DNA from: Ravibacter sp964559125
GTDB taxonomy: Bacteria; Bacteroidota; Bacteroidia; Cytophagales; Spirosomataceae
Reading direction: 5' to 3'
NCBI GenBank assembly: GCA_964559125.1
Contig: CAZLGW010000035.1
Coordinates: 1-62,675 of the forward strand
Length of the DNA: 62,675 nt
Shown: positions 61,372 through 62,675 of the stretch, in pieces
How the letters are laid out: each line of letters starts with the position of its first letter
Numbering within the stretch: the stretch's first letter is position 1
Translations under genes and position numbers: made by a program
Notes under the pieces: model-generated
What the model was told of the DNA's origin: nothing
The model's database searches: none
What the model saw: the letters and a program-made list of their open reading frames with translations, nothing else

Positions 61372-62562
61372 ATGAAACCTTCGAAACGGATTGCTTCGAT
61401 CGATATATTCCGGTCGCTTACGATGTTCCTGATGATCTTCGTGAACGACCTCTGGACGCTGAAAGGTATCCCCGCCTGGCTGGGCCACGCTGCTGCAGGT
61501 GACGATGCGCTGGGCCTTGCAGATGTGGTGTTCCCGGTGTTCCTGTTTATTGTCGGCCTTTCGATACCCTATGCGGTGAGCAACCGGACGGCCCGTGGCG
61601 ATTCGGTTTGGAGAATTGTGTTTCATATAGCGGAGCGTTCTTTTGCATTGCTCCTTATGGGCCTGTTTACCGTAAATCTTGAAAATATCAACCCGGACCT
61701 CCTGCCGATCGGTCGCTGGCTGTGGCAGGTACTGATGGTGCTGGCGTTTTTCCTGGTCTGGAACGATTATCCTGCCGATGCTACCCGTGCACGGCGGTTT
61801 CTTTTTCTGAAAATGACCGGCTATCTGCTGCTTGCCGTACTCGCCGCTTTGTACCGGTCGGGAACCGCTGAACAGCCAACCTGGCTGCAGACGCACTGGT
61901 GGGGCATACTCGGACTGATCGGCTGGGCCTACCTCGTATGCGCCCTGCTTTACACCTGGCTCCGCGACAAGCCTACGCCTGTGCTTATGGCCTGGCTCTT
62001 TTTCGTTTGCTTCAACGTCGCGGCCTTCGCAGGCTACCTCGATCTGCTCGACACCCTGCATCGTTACGTATGGATTGCCGGCGACGGTTCAATGGCGGCT
62101 TTCACCATGGCAGGGGTAAGCGCCTCAGTGCTGCTGAGAAGCGGGATCTTCAGGAAGCGCGAGGCGGCGTATGTGCTGGCGCTGCTCACCCTCGGGTTGC
62201 TTTGCCTGCTGTCTGCATTTGAGCTGAGGCCCTACTGGGGCATTTCGAAGATCCGCGCCACACCGGCCTGGATAGGCATATGCACCGGCATCAGCTTTAT
62301 CGTCTACGCCATGCTCTACTGGCTTACCGACCTGCGGGGCATCAGCTCCTGGGCCAGATGGCTTAAGCCTGCCGGGGTCGCCACGCTGACCTGCTATTTT
62401 CTGCCATATCTTTGGTACCCGGCGGTTGAGATCACCGGCTTACGTCTGCCGGATGTGTTTATAACCGGTATGACGGGTATCATTAAATCCCTCCTCTTTA
62501 CCTGGCTGATGGTATGGCTCACCGGCCTGTTTGTCAAAAAAGGTATTAGGCTCAGGATTTAA
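61372..62562 (+). CDS. DUF5009/HGSNAT-like membrane acyltransferase
   Basis: An inner-membrane protein of 396 residues with about ten helices. It begins KRIASIDIFRSLTMFLMIFVNDLW, the hallmark of the DUF1624/DUF5009 group related to heparan-alpha-glucosaminide N-acetyltransferase (HGSNAT) and NagX. Other landmarks are LADVVFPVFLFIVGLSIPYAV near residue 50, RSFALLLMGLFTVN, and a C-terminal LTCYFLPYLWYP. HGSNAT moves an acetyl group from cytosolic acetyl-CoA to glucosamine on the far side of the membrane. A periplasmic hexosamine is thus the likely substrate, in keeping with the GH20-like gene upstream. I use the ATG at 61372, 41 nt after that gene; a TTG at 61360 is also open. It is the last gene of the operon in this window. 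Confidence 0.85.
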   Translation: MKPSKRIASIDIFRSLTMFLMIFVNDLWTLKGIPAWLGHAAAGDDALGLADVVFPVFLFIVGLSIPYAVSNRTARGDSVWRIVFHIAERSFALLLMGLFTVNLENINPDLLPIGRWLWQVLMVLAFFLVWNDYPADATRARRFLFLKMTGYLLLAVLAALYRSGTAEQPTWLQTHWWGILGLIGWAYLVCALLYTWLRDKPTPVLMAWLFFVCFNVAAFAGYLDLLDTLHRYVWIAGDGSMAAFTMAGVSASVLLRSGIFRKREAAYVLALLTLGLLCLLSAFELRPYWGISKIRATPAWIGICTGISFIVYAMLYWLTDLRGISSWARWLKPAGVATLTCYFLPYLWYPAVEITGLRLPDVFITGMTGIIKSLLFTWLMVWLTGLFVKKGIRLRI

Positions 62563-62675
62563 AGCATATCTATGATAACATTTTATGCCTGCTCACAACG
62601 AGTGTTGCAGGTGATTTGTTTAACAAATTTTATTTTCCTTCTCTAACACAGACTTTCGGTACGCTATGCCCCATT

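Noticed and set aside
62588..62611. Imperfect hairpin (CCTGC...GCAGG) after the last gene
   Set aside because: The stem is interrupted and no T-tract follows directly, so I do not call it a terminator.

Overview
The window looks like a chromosomal segment of a member of the Bacteroidota, probably class Cytophagia (a Dyadobacter/Spirosoma-like organism; the genus is a guess). The evidence is a hybrid two-component regulator with a SusC/SusD pair, several proteins ending in type IX secretion (T9SS) sorting domains, a T9SS plug protein, a DUF1501 plus planctomycete-type cytochrome pair, and promoter boxes of the Bacteroidota form TAnnTTTG. No rRNA, tRNA, CRISPR array or insertion sequence was recognised.

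Layout. 0.1-6.2 kb holds ordinary genes: a membrane protein, queA, a small secreted protein, an EamA transporter, a DUF151 bifunctional-nuclease protein, a T9SS plug protein (DUF5103) and a lipoprotein. A 122-nt nested palindrome sits between the convergent ends of queA and the small secreted gene. 6.2-8.5 kb holds a minimal RiPP locus: a 57-codon precursor with a textbook lasso-type leader (YxxPxLxxxGxxxxxT), followed by an asparagine-synthetase-like macrocyclase. A perfect 15-bp intrinsic terminator lies inside the start of the cyclase gene. 8.5-15 kb holds two tandem gingipain-like (C25) T9SS cargo proteins. 15.1-20.2 kb holds DUF1501, a haem-motif/DUF1549/DUF1553 protein and an exo-sialidase, all on the minus strand. 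20.3-22.5 kb holds a Uma2-type nuclease-like protein and cardiolipin synthase.

22.5-39.9 kb is the most unusual block. Six collinear minus-strand genes (198, 1046, 1155, 1006, 1753 and 610 aa in transcription order) are separated by -4 to 42 nt. None has a visible signal peptide, and none has an assigned function. One is a DUF6603 protein. Another carries what looks like a caspase/gingipain-type His...GCxAG dyad behind an Ig-like domain. The first small one resembles a CYTH-fold protein. They are probably an operon encoding an uncharacterised multi-protein assembly.

40.2-45.8 kb is a sulfide/sulfane-sulfur detoxification module: TauE/SafE exporter, metallo-beta-lactamase-rhodanese persulfide dioxygenase-like protein, SQR-type oxidoreductase, two YeeE/YedE half-transporters and a DUF2490 outer-membrane protein. 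Its two promoters share an identical 17-nt element at identical spacing from the -7 box.

46.0-62.6 kb is a polysaccharide-utilisation-type region: a large secreted lectin-like T9SS protein, a hybrid two-component regulator, SusC, SusD, an arylsulfotransferase-like lipoprotein, a GH20-like hydrolase and an HGSNAT/DUF5009-like membrane acyltransferase. The enzyme set suggests a hexosamine-containing, possibly sulfated glycan. This is inferred from families only.
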